This document shows, in pieces, positions 34,894-46,917 of a DNA stretch of 64,000 nt. This stretch comes from Diphasiastrum complanatum. Lineage: Eukaryota > Streptophyta > Lycopodiopsida > Lycopodiales > Lycopodiaceae. Below the pieces are notes generated by a model. The model made no database searches. It was not told the DNA's origin and worked only from the letters and a program-made list of their open reading frames with translations. The DNA lies in assembly GCA_029204225.1 (NCBI GenBank), contig CM055092.1, positions 62,708,692 through 62,772,691 on the forward strand. Reading direction: 5' to 3'. The position numbers and the translations under genes were made by a program. The first letter of the stretch is position 1. Each line of letters begins with the position of its first letter.

Positions 34894-35535
34894 TTAATCA
34901 TCATCTATATAGATATCATTGAAAATATCTATCAATATATTTCTCGCAATATCCATAGATCGAACAAGATTGTTAAATGAATGTTGTTCTTGTTCTTCAC
35001 AATAGAAGTATTCGCTATTACCCAACTCACTCAATGATTCTATTATTTTAGGGTAAGATGGTATAAATCTACTCCATCCCTCTGTTAAGGATAAAATGCC
35101 TTGTACTTCTTGAATAGTGGTCAGAGTAGGCCAACTCTGAGAGAAAGCTTGATTATTTTCCACTATAGGTTGAATTGTTTCTATATTGTTCAAGGATGGT
35201 ATATAAGGTAATCCCATACTATAGTCATATATCTTTTGTAATAAACACTTATATTGCTTCTATAGATGTTCTAGGGCCTTGATAGAATAACTTCCGCTGG
35301 GTAAACTTTCCTCTATGGTTTCACTAATTTCAGAGTCTACTGTGGCCCAACATATGCCATTCAGGGTATATTCTATATTTAAATATATTTGATCAATTAA
35401 ACCCAATTCATATAATGTTTTTAGAAACTCTAATATCACTTTTCTTTGAGATTCAGACTTTATCCAAAATTGATAACAATCTATAGTTATAGTAACAGGA
35501 TAACTGTCCCTCTCTCTATTTATTAGTCCTGGCAT
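34894..35535 (-). pseudogene. Gypsy-3 accessory ORF4: duplicated domain plus RT-thumb-like segment
   Basis: One frame of about 213 codons with a single premature TAG at 35260-35262. The first 90 residues (YPVTITIDCYQFWIKSESQ, LNIEYTLNGICWATVDSE, LPSGSYS) are homologous to accessory ORF1 at 36598-36849. The second part contains LTTIQEVQGILSLTEGW, SRFIPSYPKIIESLSEL and EEQEQHSFNNL, which follows the pattern of the gypsy reverse-transcriptase thumb/connection region (EV..FLGL...YRRFI..F..IA.PL..L). No RT fingers, palm or YIDD box accompany it, so it looks like a captured or residual RT piece. Function unknown. Confidence 0.6.
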
Positions 35536-35539
35536 TTTT

Positions 35540-35849
35540 AATTACTTTCACTATCTTGTAAACAGGTTTATATTCACTTTGTTCCCAAGTTTGTCGATAA
35601 GAATGCCAATTTCCCTTGATTAATACTTCATATTTCCTTACTAAGTTTCCTTGAGTATTGGTTTGAGTTACACTTATTTCACCTATTCATGTGAGGTTTC
35701 CTTAGGAGATTCATACCATATACGGTTTCCTCTATACAATACCTCACAAGGTCTATTCCACTCGGGATGTTCATGATATGGAATTTTAGATTCGTCAATT
35801 TTCTCTTCCTTTTAATATATTTTAAGTCGTTTCTTTAACACAAATTTCA
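35540..35849 (-). pseudogene. Gypsy-3 accessory ORF3
   Basis: A short frame from an ATG at 35849 reads MKFVLKKRLKIY, a TAA, then EEKIDESKIPYHEHPEWN and CEVLYRGNRIWYES. A frameshift near 35690 is needed to continue with GNLVRKYEVLIKGNWHSY, ending next to the ORF4 start. One stop and one shift suggest a decayed gene of about 105 residues. Not recognised. Confidence 0.45.
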
Positions 35850-35879
35850 TTTTCCAACATCATATAGATATATAAGTAA

Positions 35880-36503
35880 TTAATATGGCTTTACATAATT
35901 AAAATTTATTCCTCCCATAAATTTACGAATATGCCTACGATACTTACGGGGCACACGTTTATAAGGGGGAGTAAAAAATAGCCATACTATTTTAGTGATC
36001 AGCCGTATCAATCTAACATAGTCTATTATGTTTTTCTCTTTAACAATTTGATAAGTTCTCCATAGATGAAGATAGACACAATTTACTTTAAGCTTGTTCA
36101 CAAAACCAGTGCCTATAAAAAAGGATAACGCAGATCTTCCTGCTTGATCATAAGGATATGCATATCTGTATAAATCTACTATTGCTGTTTTATTTAACAG
36201 ATTAGCTTCCCATCCATAATCGTTGGTTTTAGTATAATAATCTTCTCTATAGGGATTAGGTGGTACCAAGGAGATATAAGAAAGACTATATGGTGGTTCT
36301 GTAGGATAAACAATATATCTCACTCCTGTAATGGCATGTAATAAGTAGTACTTTAAACCCTCAGGTAGATTGGTAATATTTTCACGAAGGTTATACCACC
36401 AACATAATTCTATTTCATAAGCAAATAAGACACTAAGAATCCACTCTAAAGCATAATGGTACAAATCACCTTCCCTTCTAGAATGCAGACTATCATTGAT
36501 CAT
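35880..36503 (-). CDS. Gypsy-3 accessory ORF2, intact, unknown
   Basis: An uninterrupted 207-codon frame. The protein is unusually rich in tyrosine and tryptophan (LCWWYNLRENITNLPEG, YIVYPTEPPYSLSYISL, WLFFTPPYKRV) and ends with a basic tail (PRKYRRHIRKFMGG). A hydrophobic stretch lies around residues 20-40, but no clear signal peptide. I do not recognise the family. It sits between ORF1 and ORF3 on the same strand as gag. It is the only accessory ORF without a lesion. Confidence 0.55.
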   Translation of the reverse strand: MINDSLHSRREGDLYHYALEWILSVLFAYEIELCWWYNLRENITNLPEGLKYYLLHAITGVRYIVYPTEPPYSLSYISLVPPNPYREDYYTKTNDYGWEANLLNKTAIVDLYRYAYPYDQAGRSALSFFIGTGFVNKLKVNCVYLHLWRTYQIVKEKNIIDYVRLIRLITKIVWLFFTPPYKRVPRKYRRHIRKFMGGINFNYVKPY

Positions 36504-36597
36504 CTTTAGTAGTATTATTCATTATGGACGAAGGTCGGATGAATATCTTGTATTTTGTCTTCTATAAATATCACTCTTAGTATACCTTGTAGATACT

Positions 36598-36849
36598 CTA
36601 AGTGATACTTGAGTAACTTCCACTAAGTAGATTATCTTCTATTTCTTCTCTTACCTCAGAGTCTACAAGAACCCAAGATTGTCCATCTATTGTATAGGTA
36701 GTATTGAGACATATGTGGATTATGGATTCTTGGTTATATAATTCTGATATATATGATAGTATTGATTACCGATCAGATTCAGGAATTTGCCAAATATTCC
36801 AAAAATGTATAGTCACTATTATACCCTCATCAGTGGATGCTATCTCCAT
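36598..36849 (-). pseudogene. Gypsy-3 accessory ORF1, related to ORF4
   Basis: About 83 codons from an ATG at 36849 with one premature TAA (after PESDR). The order of motifs mirrors the first half of ORF4: IIVTIHFWNIWQIPESD, then LNTTYTIDGQSWVLVDSEV, then EEIEDNLLSGSYSS. This is an ancient tandem duplication of one small domain flanking ORF2 and ORF3. It lacks the RT-like extension. Confidence 0.5.
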
Positions 36850-36859
36850 TCATGATTTG

Positions 36860-38060
36860 TATAATTTTTTTTTAATTGTAATATGAATTGACGATCTAGA
36901 TTTATTTCACTTTAACTAGAGTATTCATATGCATCTCAATACTGATTATTTTCAGTCATATTGTCCATTATTAAGCAAAGTCAATATTGAACATGGACCT
37001 ATATAATCACGTATTATATGTTTCTTCACAAAGAGTTAAATAATAAACTAGTTATACATCTCATATATAATCTCTAGACGCGAGTGCATCAACACACTGC
37101 TCCTTTTTGTATCTTCACGTTGCTCTCAGACCATCCATGAAACATTCTCACATGGAGAAACTTCTCGCTCACGCTTCTCTCAAAACAAACTCACGGCTCT
37201 AAAGCAGAAGATGGCTCTTGGTTTCTCTCACCTACAAAGAATGAATATCCTTCTTTCCTCTTTCCCTGCCTTCTTCTCTCCTCCAAAAATCACGATCTCC
37301 TTCCTTTTCATAACCAACTTTCTTTTTGAGCCATTGCCTTGATGGAAGCCCATTTCACCCTTCATTTTGACAAAAAGGACTCTTTGCATACTGTTGGCCT
37401 CCAAAAATCATTTTCCCAGTTCCTTGTTTTCGAAACTCCGATTTTTTCCCGGATGTCAAACTGTCTCTTAAGTATCGCTTCCTCCTACATTCTTACCTGT
37501 ATTACTCGTGACTTCGTATTCAACACGAACCATCATAAAATTGGCAACTCAGCATTGTATCAGTATAATCAACCATCATCCCCACCAAGAGAAGTCACCA
37601 AAATATCAATATTTCGAACTCGGAAAACTTGTCTAACATCAACCCAGCAAGTTCGATTTGTAAGTCTGCACTATACTTTGCATCAACAATTTTTTTAACT
37701 GGCGGTTTCATTTCGCTTCTTTCAGTAACAAGATTTTTTTAAGTCTCAAACTGCTCTTCACTGGAAACCGCAATTGATCGTTGAACCCTTAACCTTAGGA
37801 CCTTTCCTTGAAACTTAAGTCAGTGCCTTAAAGGTACCTGGGCATCTTTTATTATTCATAATATAAAGTACATTTCATCATTACAATATGGCGAAAAATT
37901 GCCATTTAATAAAACTACTTAGCAATTGTCGATATTATCATCCATCAAAGTCACTTACGAGTGTTGCTAAAAATAGCTTATTGTTATTTAACAAACTTAC
38001 TAGAAATAGTAACATAGTAAAAATAGGTCTAATTTGTCTGATATAACAGTCATTTAAAAA
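36860..38060. other. Possible Gypsy-3 upstream/LTR region; no gene
   Basis: No coding motifs. Runs of TC-rich sequence (37220-37320) and a CATATATAATC word near 37056 are compatible with an LTR promoter for the minus-strand element, but no terminal TG/CA pair or primer site could be placed. Confidence 0.35.
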
Positions 38061-38079
38061 TTGATTATGACATTTGAAC

Positions 38080-38330
38080 ATGCCTTAGAATTTCATAGCT
38101 CCTCTTTAACATAGCCACATTTGTATATCAGTAGTGTCCCCTTAATGTAGTGTAAATTCTCTTCACTACTTTGGGTCTCCCTAGGCGTAGCCATGAATTA
38201 ACTTACAACACTTACAACATAGCTTATGTCAGGATGAGTAGTTGTGAGATAAATTAAAGAACCAACTAATTGACGAAACAATGTATTATCAGCTAGTGGT
38301 TAGACGATGATTTTCATATACAACTTTGCT
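38080..38330 (-). pseudogene. Copia-7 reverse-transcriptase C-terminal scrap
   Basis: On the minus strand: LFRQLVGSLIYLTTTHPDIS near 38265-38205, then a stop, FMATPRE and LHYIKGTLLIYKCGY. This is the conserved copia RT tail (YR.L.GSLIYL..TRPDISY.V). About 80 codons remain with no other copia domain nearby. Confidence 0.7.
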
Positions 38331-38499
38331 TAGATGATGTGAGTGTCGAGCACCAATATTCAGTCCACAAACGAGACATGCGTGATATCTGGAAGTTGTA
38401 AAACCTCAAGAAATCAAATGCAATTTGTGTTATAACTTGTAGAACAAAAAACTAAGCATAAATAGCGAACACAGAAAAAATACATATATATAGAAACTA

Positions 38500-39300
38500 C
38501 ATGTGATCTCATTTTCTAATCACCTGAATAATCACCCAATCCTGGACAGTCATGCATTGTCCACATTAGAATTTCGCACAACAAAAAGTTGTTGTCTTGT
38601 ATTGGACGTGAGATGTCATATGCTTGGACATCCTTCTATGATAACTCCAATTTTTCAACTAACGTTGCAAGGTAGATATCCCCATATTTTTTACGTTTTG
38701 TTTTCCAAGAATTAAAAGTGCTAACATGAGATGTCCTTTTTTTATAGTTAGCCAAGGTGGAATGTTATAGATGACCAACACCATTGGCCAAGTAGACCAC
38801 GTACTTGACATCTTGCCAAAGGGGTTCACCCCATCTGTTGCAAGTCCAAATCTTATGTTTCTAGATTCACTTGCAAAACATGGATACTCTTTGTCAATGT
38901 GTTTCCATGTAGGAGAATCTGAGAGTACTCTCATAACCCCATCTAAAGAACGGTGGTTAGCATGTCAATTCATGAGTTTTGCAGGGGATTTACAACGAAA
39001 CAATCATTGCAATCATGGAATTATTGGAAAATGTCGCAACACTTTGCATGGGATTATGGTCCCTTGCAAAGCATCTCGATATCGAAGAGTCTCACATTAT
39101 TACAATTTTTTAGTCCTTGATACTCACCTCGATACAAGCTGCAATCCTTTGGACAAGCATGATGTTGTGTATAGTCCATTCCCATTACATTCAATATCTT
39201 GCGTGCCTTGGCCCTTGTCTCTAGCATGTTATTCCCTTATGGGAGTAGTTTGTGCAATACCTTGCATATAACCAAATGAATTTTCAGAACATGAAACACA
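38500..39300 (-). pseudogene. CACTA (En/Spm) transposase remnant
   Basis: Minus-strand remains of a Transposase_21 (tnp2-like) protein. The clearest block reads LSDSPTWKHIDKEYPCFASE, RNIRFGLATDGVNPFGKMSS and YNIPPWLTIKKGHLMLALLI between 38934 and 38690, the diagnostic core of plant CACTA transposases. Decayed flanking pieces fit the family upstream (a cysteine-rich segment near 39000-39120) and downstream (LSYHRRM-like and TVQDWVIIQVI near 38560). Many stops and shifts. It would have acted in the nucleus on CACTA termini. Confidence 0.75.
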
Positions 39301-39503
39301 ATTGCGTATTTAACTAAAAATTTTAACTTACACAAGTACACACTTAGTTAAATAAAAAATAATTCAATCTTCTTTACCCAAATAAAGATGTAACACTTGT
39401 ATCACTCCATTTATATTTTGCTTGGAGATTCAATAGAAGCAACGTAGCAGCCCCAAATGAGATGTCTTTGCTACAGGGTATAATGGTGTATTTGATTATT
39501 CTC

Positions 39504-39881
39504 TCAATTTTCTTTAGTCACAAAAGATTCGATACCATGTTCAGTGGGTTCTTTTATATTGTCATGATGCTCATAGACATCATTTATCAAGTTGTTCATA
39601 ATTTCAACTTCATCTTGCATAGAACAATCATGTTTATCACTTGAACTTGATTTTGAAGAAGAAGAAGAGCTAGGTCGAGACCGATTTCTCTTGCGACGTT
39701 GTTGTTCATCTAGTCTTATCATGGCTTGTAATCCCACCCGCTCACGACGAGATAGTTGATCTGTATGTGGCACATTGTATCCCAATCTTGTGGTGGATAC
39801 GGAATGTTTGTGATCATTGTCACTAGAACTAGATGACGAATCATAGTCCTTCAAACATGGGAAAAAAAAATAAGACATCAA
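39504..39881 (-). CDS. Serine/arginine-rich ORF beside the CACTA remnant
   Basis: An open 125-codon frame with clusters of serine (DSSSSSSDNDH), arginine (RRKRNRSRPSSSSSSK) and an acidic C-terminal region. No domain is recognised. It lies upstream of the CACTA transposase on the same strand and may be an exon of that element; low complexity makes chance openness possible. Confidence 0.3.
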   Translation of the reverse strand: MMSYFFFPCLKDYDSSSSSSDNDHKHSVSTTRLGYNVPHTDQLSRRERVGLQAMIRLDEQQRRKRNRSRPSSSSSSKSSSSDKHDCSMQDEVEIMNNLINDVYEHHDNIKEPTEHGIESFVTKEN

Positions 39882-39989
39882 ACTTGAACAACAATATATA
39901 CAAATTGGAACTTAAATCAAGATATGATATTGAATTTCAAGAATGTATAACTAATAAGGTTCAAACTATTGTATATAGTTTCAATATAG

Positions 39990-40440
39990 GTGAATATTTT
40001 GTATTAAAACCTAAACAATGACCATCATCCAAATTGAAACTTAAATATGACATCAAAATCCAACATCATATTCAAATTGAAACTTAAACAAGGCATGAAA
40101 ATTGAACATTATATCTAAAACCTAAACATCAAACATCATATCCAACTTAAAACTTAAATAAGACATCAAAATCGAACATTATATTCAAATTGAAACTTAA
40201 ATAAGGCATGAAAATTGAACATTATTTCTAAAACCTAAATATCAAACATCATATCCAATTTGAAACTTAAATAAGAAATCTTAATCGAACATCATATTGA
40301 AATTGAAAATTGAGTATTATTTGTAAAAGCTTAACATCAAACATCATATCAAATGTGAACTTAAATAAGACATCCACAACGAACATCATATCCAAATTGA
40401 AAGTCAAATAAGACATCCAAATTGAACTCAAATGAAAAGG
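39990..40440. repeat. Degenerate tandem repeat, unit about 40-45 bp
   Basis: Repeated variants of AACATCATATCCAAATTGAA followed by ACTTAAATAAGACATCAAAA occur about ten times in succession, with a higher-order period of roughly 115-120 bp. Position next to a CACTA transposase is compatible with the subterminal repeats of that superfamily, but CACTA termini were not found. Confidence 0.7.
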
Positions 40441-40445
40441 ATGTA

Positions 40446-43400
40446 TTGTTAGGGATTTTTCCGATAGGGGATTGGTCCCGTGATGATTGTGCATAGGGAA
40501 TATCTCGACCAAGTGGTAAGTTTGGTCTGAACATTTCATTGACAATTTCCCTCTTGAGTAAGGGTCTCGTTCATCACACAAAATATTTATAATTTGGTTT
40601 GTGTTATGATATCTATTGCTTCTCTTTACTGCATTTATGTTCATCGAATGTCATTTACTCAAAAGATAGTATGGCAAACTTAATCTCGAGTAAGATATTT
40701 TTTCCATTTCCAGCAAATTTTCACCCTTTAGAATTTGTTTCATCATAATAGGTAAATGATTGTCAACAAGTATGCAGTAAAAAGGTTTTGAGATATTCCT
40801 GATCATTTCACATAATTACACTCCGTGAAACGTCTAGAAGTTATTGGGAGTCTATATATAGGATGAGATCAATCAATTCACTCTCTTTCCAACAAGGGTG
40901 TGATTGAATAAGAAAAACTCAAAAAACAAAAAGGACAAGATATTTCTTGTATATTCCGACAAGTATCATCAAGTCCCTTATGTGAAAAATATATGGGATT
41001 AATTCTAGGCTATAGGGAATATTCCATGCCGCATAGTCGTTTAGATGACCTTCTCTCTATATTCAAAGAGAGTTGGCTTAAGCTCTAAACATAACCAACA
41101 TTAATGATCATTTGTACAACAATAATACCTATCAAAATATACATCCCAATACTCATGATTGATTTAGATTTTTCTAGATGAACTTGAGACTGAAAGTTTG
41201 TATAGCTAACACATTTTTTTTCTTCTCTCTCTCTTTTATTTTTTTTCCTTTTCTTTCTAATTTTAGCCCACTCGACTCATGCTAATAAGTACAGAAATGA
41301 TAATTAAACAAGAGTCTTTTCTAAAATCCACAAATAAGCATAGATACAAATGATCGTTAGTAATCTATAAACAAGAAACTAAAGTCACTATACAAATTGA
41401 GAAAATCAAATTGTATGTGCATCAACTCACATAGTGCTGGAAGAGGAAAAAACGAAGTACGTACCATCAAAGTGTAGAGTCACTGACTGCTTACTAATGA
41501 AATCTCAGTCACGGGCAGGTATAAGTCTCGAACTAGTCTCCATGGAACGAACACGTGGGCAAGAGCTCTAAAATGTCAATGCTCAAAGATGTATAGGACT
41601 TTGTTGAATATCAGTTCACGGACGGATGAAAAACCATTAAGAGCAGGCGCTCAGATCAGAGCTTCAATGTTCGAGAGCTCCTTCTTGAAACCAGTATGGC
41701 AATAGGTGTAGGCCAACCTTCCAAAACATTTATAAAGTAGCACGCAGAAGAAACCGATGGTGATAGTCAGTCGACTGGGATTGTAGGTAGGCCAGCATTA
41801 CAAAGCATGCATGCAGAAGATGGCACTTAGAATACAGACATGAATGCATGAGGATTCAACTCCCAGAGATGGGAACATTGTGAATACATGAAGCATTACT
41901 CTAACCTCGTGGAAGTCAGCTTTGTCCTAGCCATTAAGGTGAGTTTCAACTACACCGACGTTCTGACAGTAGAAAGATCAGTGATGAGGTCACTTTTCTT
42001 ATCTCAGCAATGCAACAACAATATCAATGATGCCTTGAGGATGTGACTCTTGGCTCATTATGTAGAAGTCCTACAGATGCACAATGATCCATAAACTGAG
42101 CAGCAGTGATGGTGGATCTATTGTGGGGCAGTGATGTTAATAAACCCACTCTCAATTTTTTATGGAAACTAGCGATCATCCTTCAGTGCGTTGGAGGCCC
42201 GTGCTTCATTACTCATAATGCTATGAAAGTAGTTAAAGGTGATTGATGGATTTTGTGCTCAGAGTCAAGAAACGATGCCATGAGTCGCCAACCGAAGAGT
42301 CTGATTGAGGTGCATACTGAACTTCAGAAGACCCAATGCTTCATATAGTAATAAATTCATGCATAGTTATTGGCCTATAGACATTTCCCGGATGTCTGGA
42401 TTTGGCAGGCTTCAGCTCTACGACTGACAACTGAGAGAGCATGATCTTAAGAAAGAAGTATTCTCTCCACGTAGATACATTCAACCAACAGATAAAGAGA
42501 TATGACTAGTTGCCAACACGTTCTGCTTCCTTTGAACTTCATACGTAGGAAACAATAAACTCATATGAGTTTATTGAATTTACTTCATGATTGTCTGTGG
42601 AAATGCGATGGAGAGATTGTAAAGCGTGAAGACAAGATTCCTTCCATCAGTGGATCCCAGACAACAGTAGCTCAGTCAATGGTAAAACTGATTTGCAATT
42701 AGTGAACTGAGGTTGCAATGATCTCTTTGGCACCAAGGATGATTTGAGAGTCAACTAGTGACAGCAACGTTAGAAGGCCATCCTTTATGTCGCGTTCAAC
42801 TGCTCTGAAAAGCTCAAAACTTGGCTCTCATGTGAGGTTAGGAGTTAAACAACCGGAATGTATGAGAATTTTTTCTCCAAACTAGCATATGATGGTTATG
42901 ATCCAAAGTTCAACCATAAGAAAATCAGTAAAGTAGCTTGAATAGTGATGATGGACCTGCTAAGGTCAGTGATAGAAGTGATGGCTTTGCATTCTTCTTA
43001 AAACTGCATGCCTTCATAATGTCTTGGCTCTTAGTTCTTTGCTCGCAGCAAAAGGTTCAACCGCACGTTTAGATCAGTAGCTTTCTTTTCTTCATAGTTA
43101 ATACTGGTAGCAGTGAGAACTTCCATCTTGGTAGCGATGGTGGTACTTAATCATTCTTGATCCCTCTGATTCGTGCTCAAGAAGATAGTTTGCATTCTCA
43201 ATCAAGTACAAAATGGTCCAATCAGATGGATGTTTAGTAGGCATCAAGAGGTGCTCTGAGTGTGGGTGATAGTTGAACGACAGTGATCATTTATACATCT
43301 GAGATAGTTGCGCCCAATAGCTGCGATGGAACTCATCATGGATATGTATTCAGGTAAGAGCAGTATGTACTCATTAGTTTGATCCGCTTCTCATACTAGT

Positions 43401-43640
43401 CTTCAGATTAGTGAGTTGAGAGCCCCTCATCAGTCGCTCAAGACCTTCTTCACCCTTTTCAAAGTAGCATTCCAGAAATTGTCGTGTGTATCTGATGCTC
43501 TCCTATGTGTTTTGCTCCTCTACAGCGATGGCTTTTCCTCCATTATTTCCCTCTTTGATGATTAGCATTTGTTTCTTTTCGAAAACTGAGGCGTCGATGG
43601 CAGTCTCCATTACTCTGCCTCTGACTCACTCAGATAGTAA
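40446..43640. other. No gene recognised
   Basis: About 3.2 kb without family motifs in any frame. Position 40446 begins TGTTAGGGATTTTTC, identical at its start to the LTR edge at 52071. From 41440 to 43640 composition is less AT-rich with recurrent CAGTGATGG-type words, but frames are short. Confidence 0.4.
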
Positions 43641-46600
43641 TGCTCATCTCTCATGATTCTTAGCTGCGCTCAAGAGCATATCTTACATTTTGGTGCAGTT
43701 CATAACTCAGAGATATCCTTTGGAAAAAGGCCACCCTCCTCTTATACTATTTTCTATGTAAATGATGTATTACCTTCTCTTCAAAACCTCCCTTCAAAGT
43801 GTTATTTGGCCTTCCTTTTGAAGTTGCGTGTTTTCCAAATAATCCGGTCTTTGAATTTTATTTCCGAAGTTGCCCAATATGACTTTGCGGAACAAGTTCT
43901 GGGTATCCCAAAAATAAATAAAAGTGAGTTTGGCGTTTGCCAGCAGTTTCCATTATGAAAACTTCATACAACTTTCCAGGTAGCACTCTGATACTCAAAC
44001 TGAAGAATTGCATTTAAGTTTTCTCTGTCAAACTTCATCTGCAAAAGTCTTATGTGAAGTTTGGTCCAACTTTCCTCTTGAAGTTTTCAATAGCTCCTAC
44101 TCTTCAAGTTTATTTTTTCAGACTTGGACCGTTATCTGTTTGAGGTCACCTCCTTCTCTTTGAAAGTGAAATGCTAACCTTTTTCTTTGAGGTCACCTCC
44201 TTCTCTTTGAAAGTGAAATGCTAACCTTTTTCTTCATTTGTCAGGAACCTTTCCCCACATATGTCCGAAGTTTCTTAGGAGTAATTTATTGTCGGAATAT
44301 TTGTCAGTTTTTTTTACACGTGGAGTATCCAAAAGAGAGTAAGGGCACCTTTGGCCTAGGAATTTGTCTTCATGGGATTCTTTTAGGAGTATCTTCTCCA
44401 ACAACATCTGTCTTTACTATCCCTAGTGCTTAATGACGTTCTCATCTTCCTGTTTGTTTTATTTTCATGGGTCTTGTTCTTATCCTGTCTGTGGAATATG
44501 AGTGACATCATCATGATCCTTGCAAAGTTCCCTGTATGTTTTCATTTTCAACGCACTTCATGGGCTTGTGAAGGGTGGTAGCCATTTTTGACACACCTAG
44601 TAACTCCTCAACATTTTCATATATTTATTACATAGATCGGTTCCTCTTCAAATTAGACCTTTTTCCCATTATTATCAAACATATATTTTTTTAACCCAAT
44701 AAAACTCAGTATTTTTGGCTTTGAGAACTGGGATTTTGTTTGATGTCTAGGTAGAACCTCGAATTCCAGTGTTATTGATGGAGATGAAGTTTTTGACGGT
44801 CACTGTCCAAATTTCCTATGTGTGTACTGTGTCAGTGACCGAGTTTGGTAGAAAATAGTCTGCCTGAAACACCTTGTTGATGGTTCTACTCATATTGCCA
44901 GTCTTATTCTCATTTTCGATGTATTTGAACTGTTCGATAGTGGTATTATTGTTGATGCTATGCTCCATGACTGAGATTTCCTTAGTGGCAGGTGGGATCA
45001 AAATACACTGTGGTCTTTATTAACTGAATGTTATAAGTACATTGAAAGTGTTGTTTACATGCTTCTAAATTACTAGGAAAAATATTCACAGAAATTTAAA
45101 AATTCTAATTTGGCCATTATTGGGCAGGCCAGATGCCCCAAACTGTAAATATAGCCTACATACAATAATTTACAATAATCGGCCATTTTAATCTGATTTT
45201 ATCATAAAAATTTTAAAAATTGCATAATTCAAGTCCGATTTTTTATGATAAAAGTTCGGCTAACATGGCGATATCCTCTGGGGGGTGTGGTCCCCACACC
45301 AAGGACCCAAAGTCTCTGGTCGTATACTTGCAATAAACTTTTATTTAGACACTCGACAACAATCTCCATGTGGTTCTTTCAGCATCTGTTCCATGATCTT
45401 TCAGCTTTTGGATTTGATTTGCTCTTTAAAATCCCTACAATCCAAACCACCAGTGATCCTAATTGACTTTATGCACCCACTCCCAGCAGTGTTAAAAAAG
45501 ATGCCCATTGTCAGGCCCATGATAAGGTGGCATGCATATGCAATTCAGGAGTGTATGGTATAAGAGCATGAATGCATTTTCTCAGAATAGTGTCTAAAGT
45601 GTCGATTGTTGTGAATGCATTTGGTGGACCTCATCTAGAGTGTTTGAAGTTCCTCTTCCAATAACTTTGACTTCCCACGTTCCTATTTACACAAGACAAC
45701 TCCCTAGAAGTTGTTTGATCAAAAAAGTTTCGTTTTTTTTTTCAAAGATTGGAACTAATTGAACATTTCTAATCCTAGTCGATTTCTAGAACAACTCCAT
45801 TCTTTTGAACATATTTTTTTTTCCCAAAAGATTATAGAACTAATCAAAGACGCCTATTTCTAAGTTGATCAAGAAAAAGCTTTGAACATCGAGGAGATGT
45901 GATAGACCCAGAAGTAATCCTAACTAGTGGATTGAGAACAACTATTTTTTTTTTCAAAACGTCTAGGACTAAAGAAATATGATACAAGTGATGATCTATC
46001 CAAAACACAACTATTCCTGACTTTTATTTACATGAAAACTCTCCTGATTTTCATGTCATCAAGACTTTTATGGATCTACTTTCTAACTTGAAAGATACAG
46101 AGATTTCTTTTCTTCTCAAAGAAGTAGTGACGTTTCAAGCTTGTTATCTCAACGCATGTAAAATCACCATGTGGAGACTTTTGCTTTCCTTTATCTGTCA
46201 TATCTCCGGATTCTTCAATTGTTTGCTCAATCATGTCTTATCCATTGGGTAATGGAGTCACTCCCCACCCAACTATATTGTTTCTATTCCCAATTTTTCT
46301 CTCTTAAACCCCCCAATTTTATGCTCCTATTCAAACACAGATGCCCGTTACAATAATGCACGATGCCCTATGCAACTCAAAATATATGTGTAATGTATGG
46401 ACATAGATATGTATGTATGGATAATGTATGCATATGTGTAATTTATGGATATGGATGCATTAAAAGAGCCTTGCAATCAATTAGTCTAATCACACTTTGA
46501 CTATATGATGCAAGTGCAGTGGCCATGGGTGCAAATGATTTTGACTTTTGGATCATCTAATTCTTGTACTTCAACAAGGACTAGCAACAAATGTCATTTT

Positions 46601-46900
46601 TAGGAATAAACCTTGATTTGTCACTTTTTTTTTTCCTTTCTCATTTTTTTTTCTTTCCAATTTTTTTTTTCATAACATATAGAATGGAAAAGATTTCACC
46701 AAACAACAAGATTAACAAAGTAGAAAAATGAACAAATTAAAATGAAACATAAAATTCCTATTTTCCCTTATCCCATAGGTAAGATCAAGGATAAGGGTGT
46801 AGCTTGTCATCATATCGTCTACCCAACATCATGGATAAAGGTATCAAAGTTTACCACCATGTGGTCATCTATTGTCTCTTCTTGATATTCAAATAAGTGT
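43641..46900. other. No gene recognised
   Basis: Only short frames. A 62-codon minus frame near 45001-44816 continues with two stops into further open sequence (IWTVTVKNFISINNTGI) but matches nothing I know. AT/TG-rich simple sequence lies at 46384-46450 and T-rich runs at 46620-46672. Confidence 0.4.
44141..44234 (+). repeat. Perfect tandem duplication of 47 bp
   Basis: Two adjacent identical 47-bp copies beginning TGAGGTCACCTCCTTCTC. Each has an internal GAGGTCACCTC palindrome-like core. Likely a recent slippage or repair event. Confidence 0.9.
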
Positions 46901-46917
46901 TGGATATCAAATGATTC

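Noticed and set aside
32311-36849. Endogenous caulimovirid (plant pararetrovirus) origin for the ORF cluster
   Set aside because: No movement protein, coat-protein-type single knuckle, or caulimovirid RT/RNase H could be seen. The capsid resembles Ty3/gypsy gag, so a retrotransposon is preferred, though not proven.
41440-43640. Suspected gene because of lower AT content and recurrent CAGTGATGG words
   Set aside because: All frames are short, with no domain motifs or consistent splice-linked exons.
44816-45001. 61-codon minus-strand frame with further open sequence downstream
   Set aside because: Protein-like in places but short, with stops and no recognisable domain or splice structure; kept only as a remark.
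45279-45300. Small GGTGTGG/CCACACC palindrome
   Set aside because: Seven-base stem with a two-base loop and no context; expected by chance at this scale.
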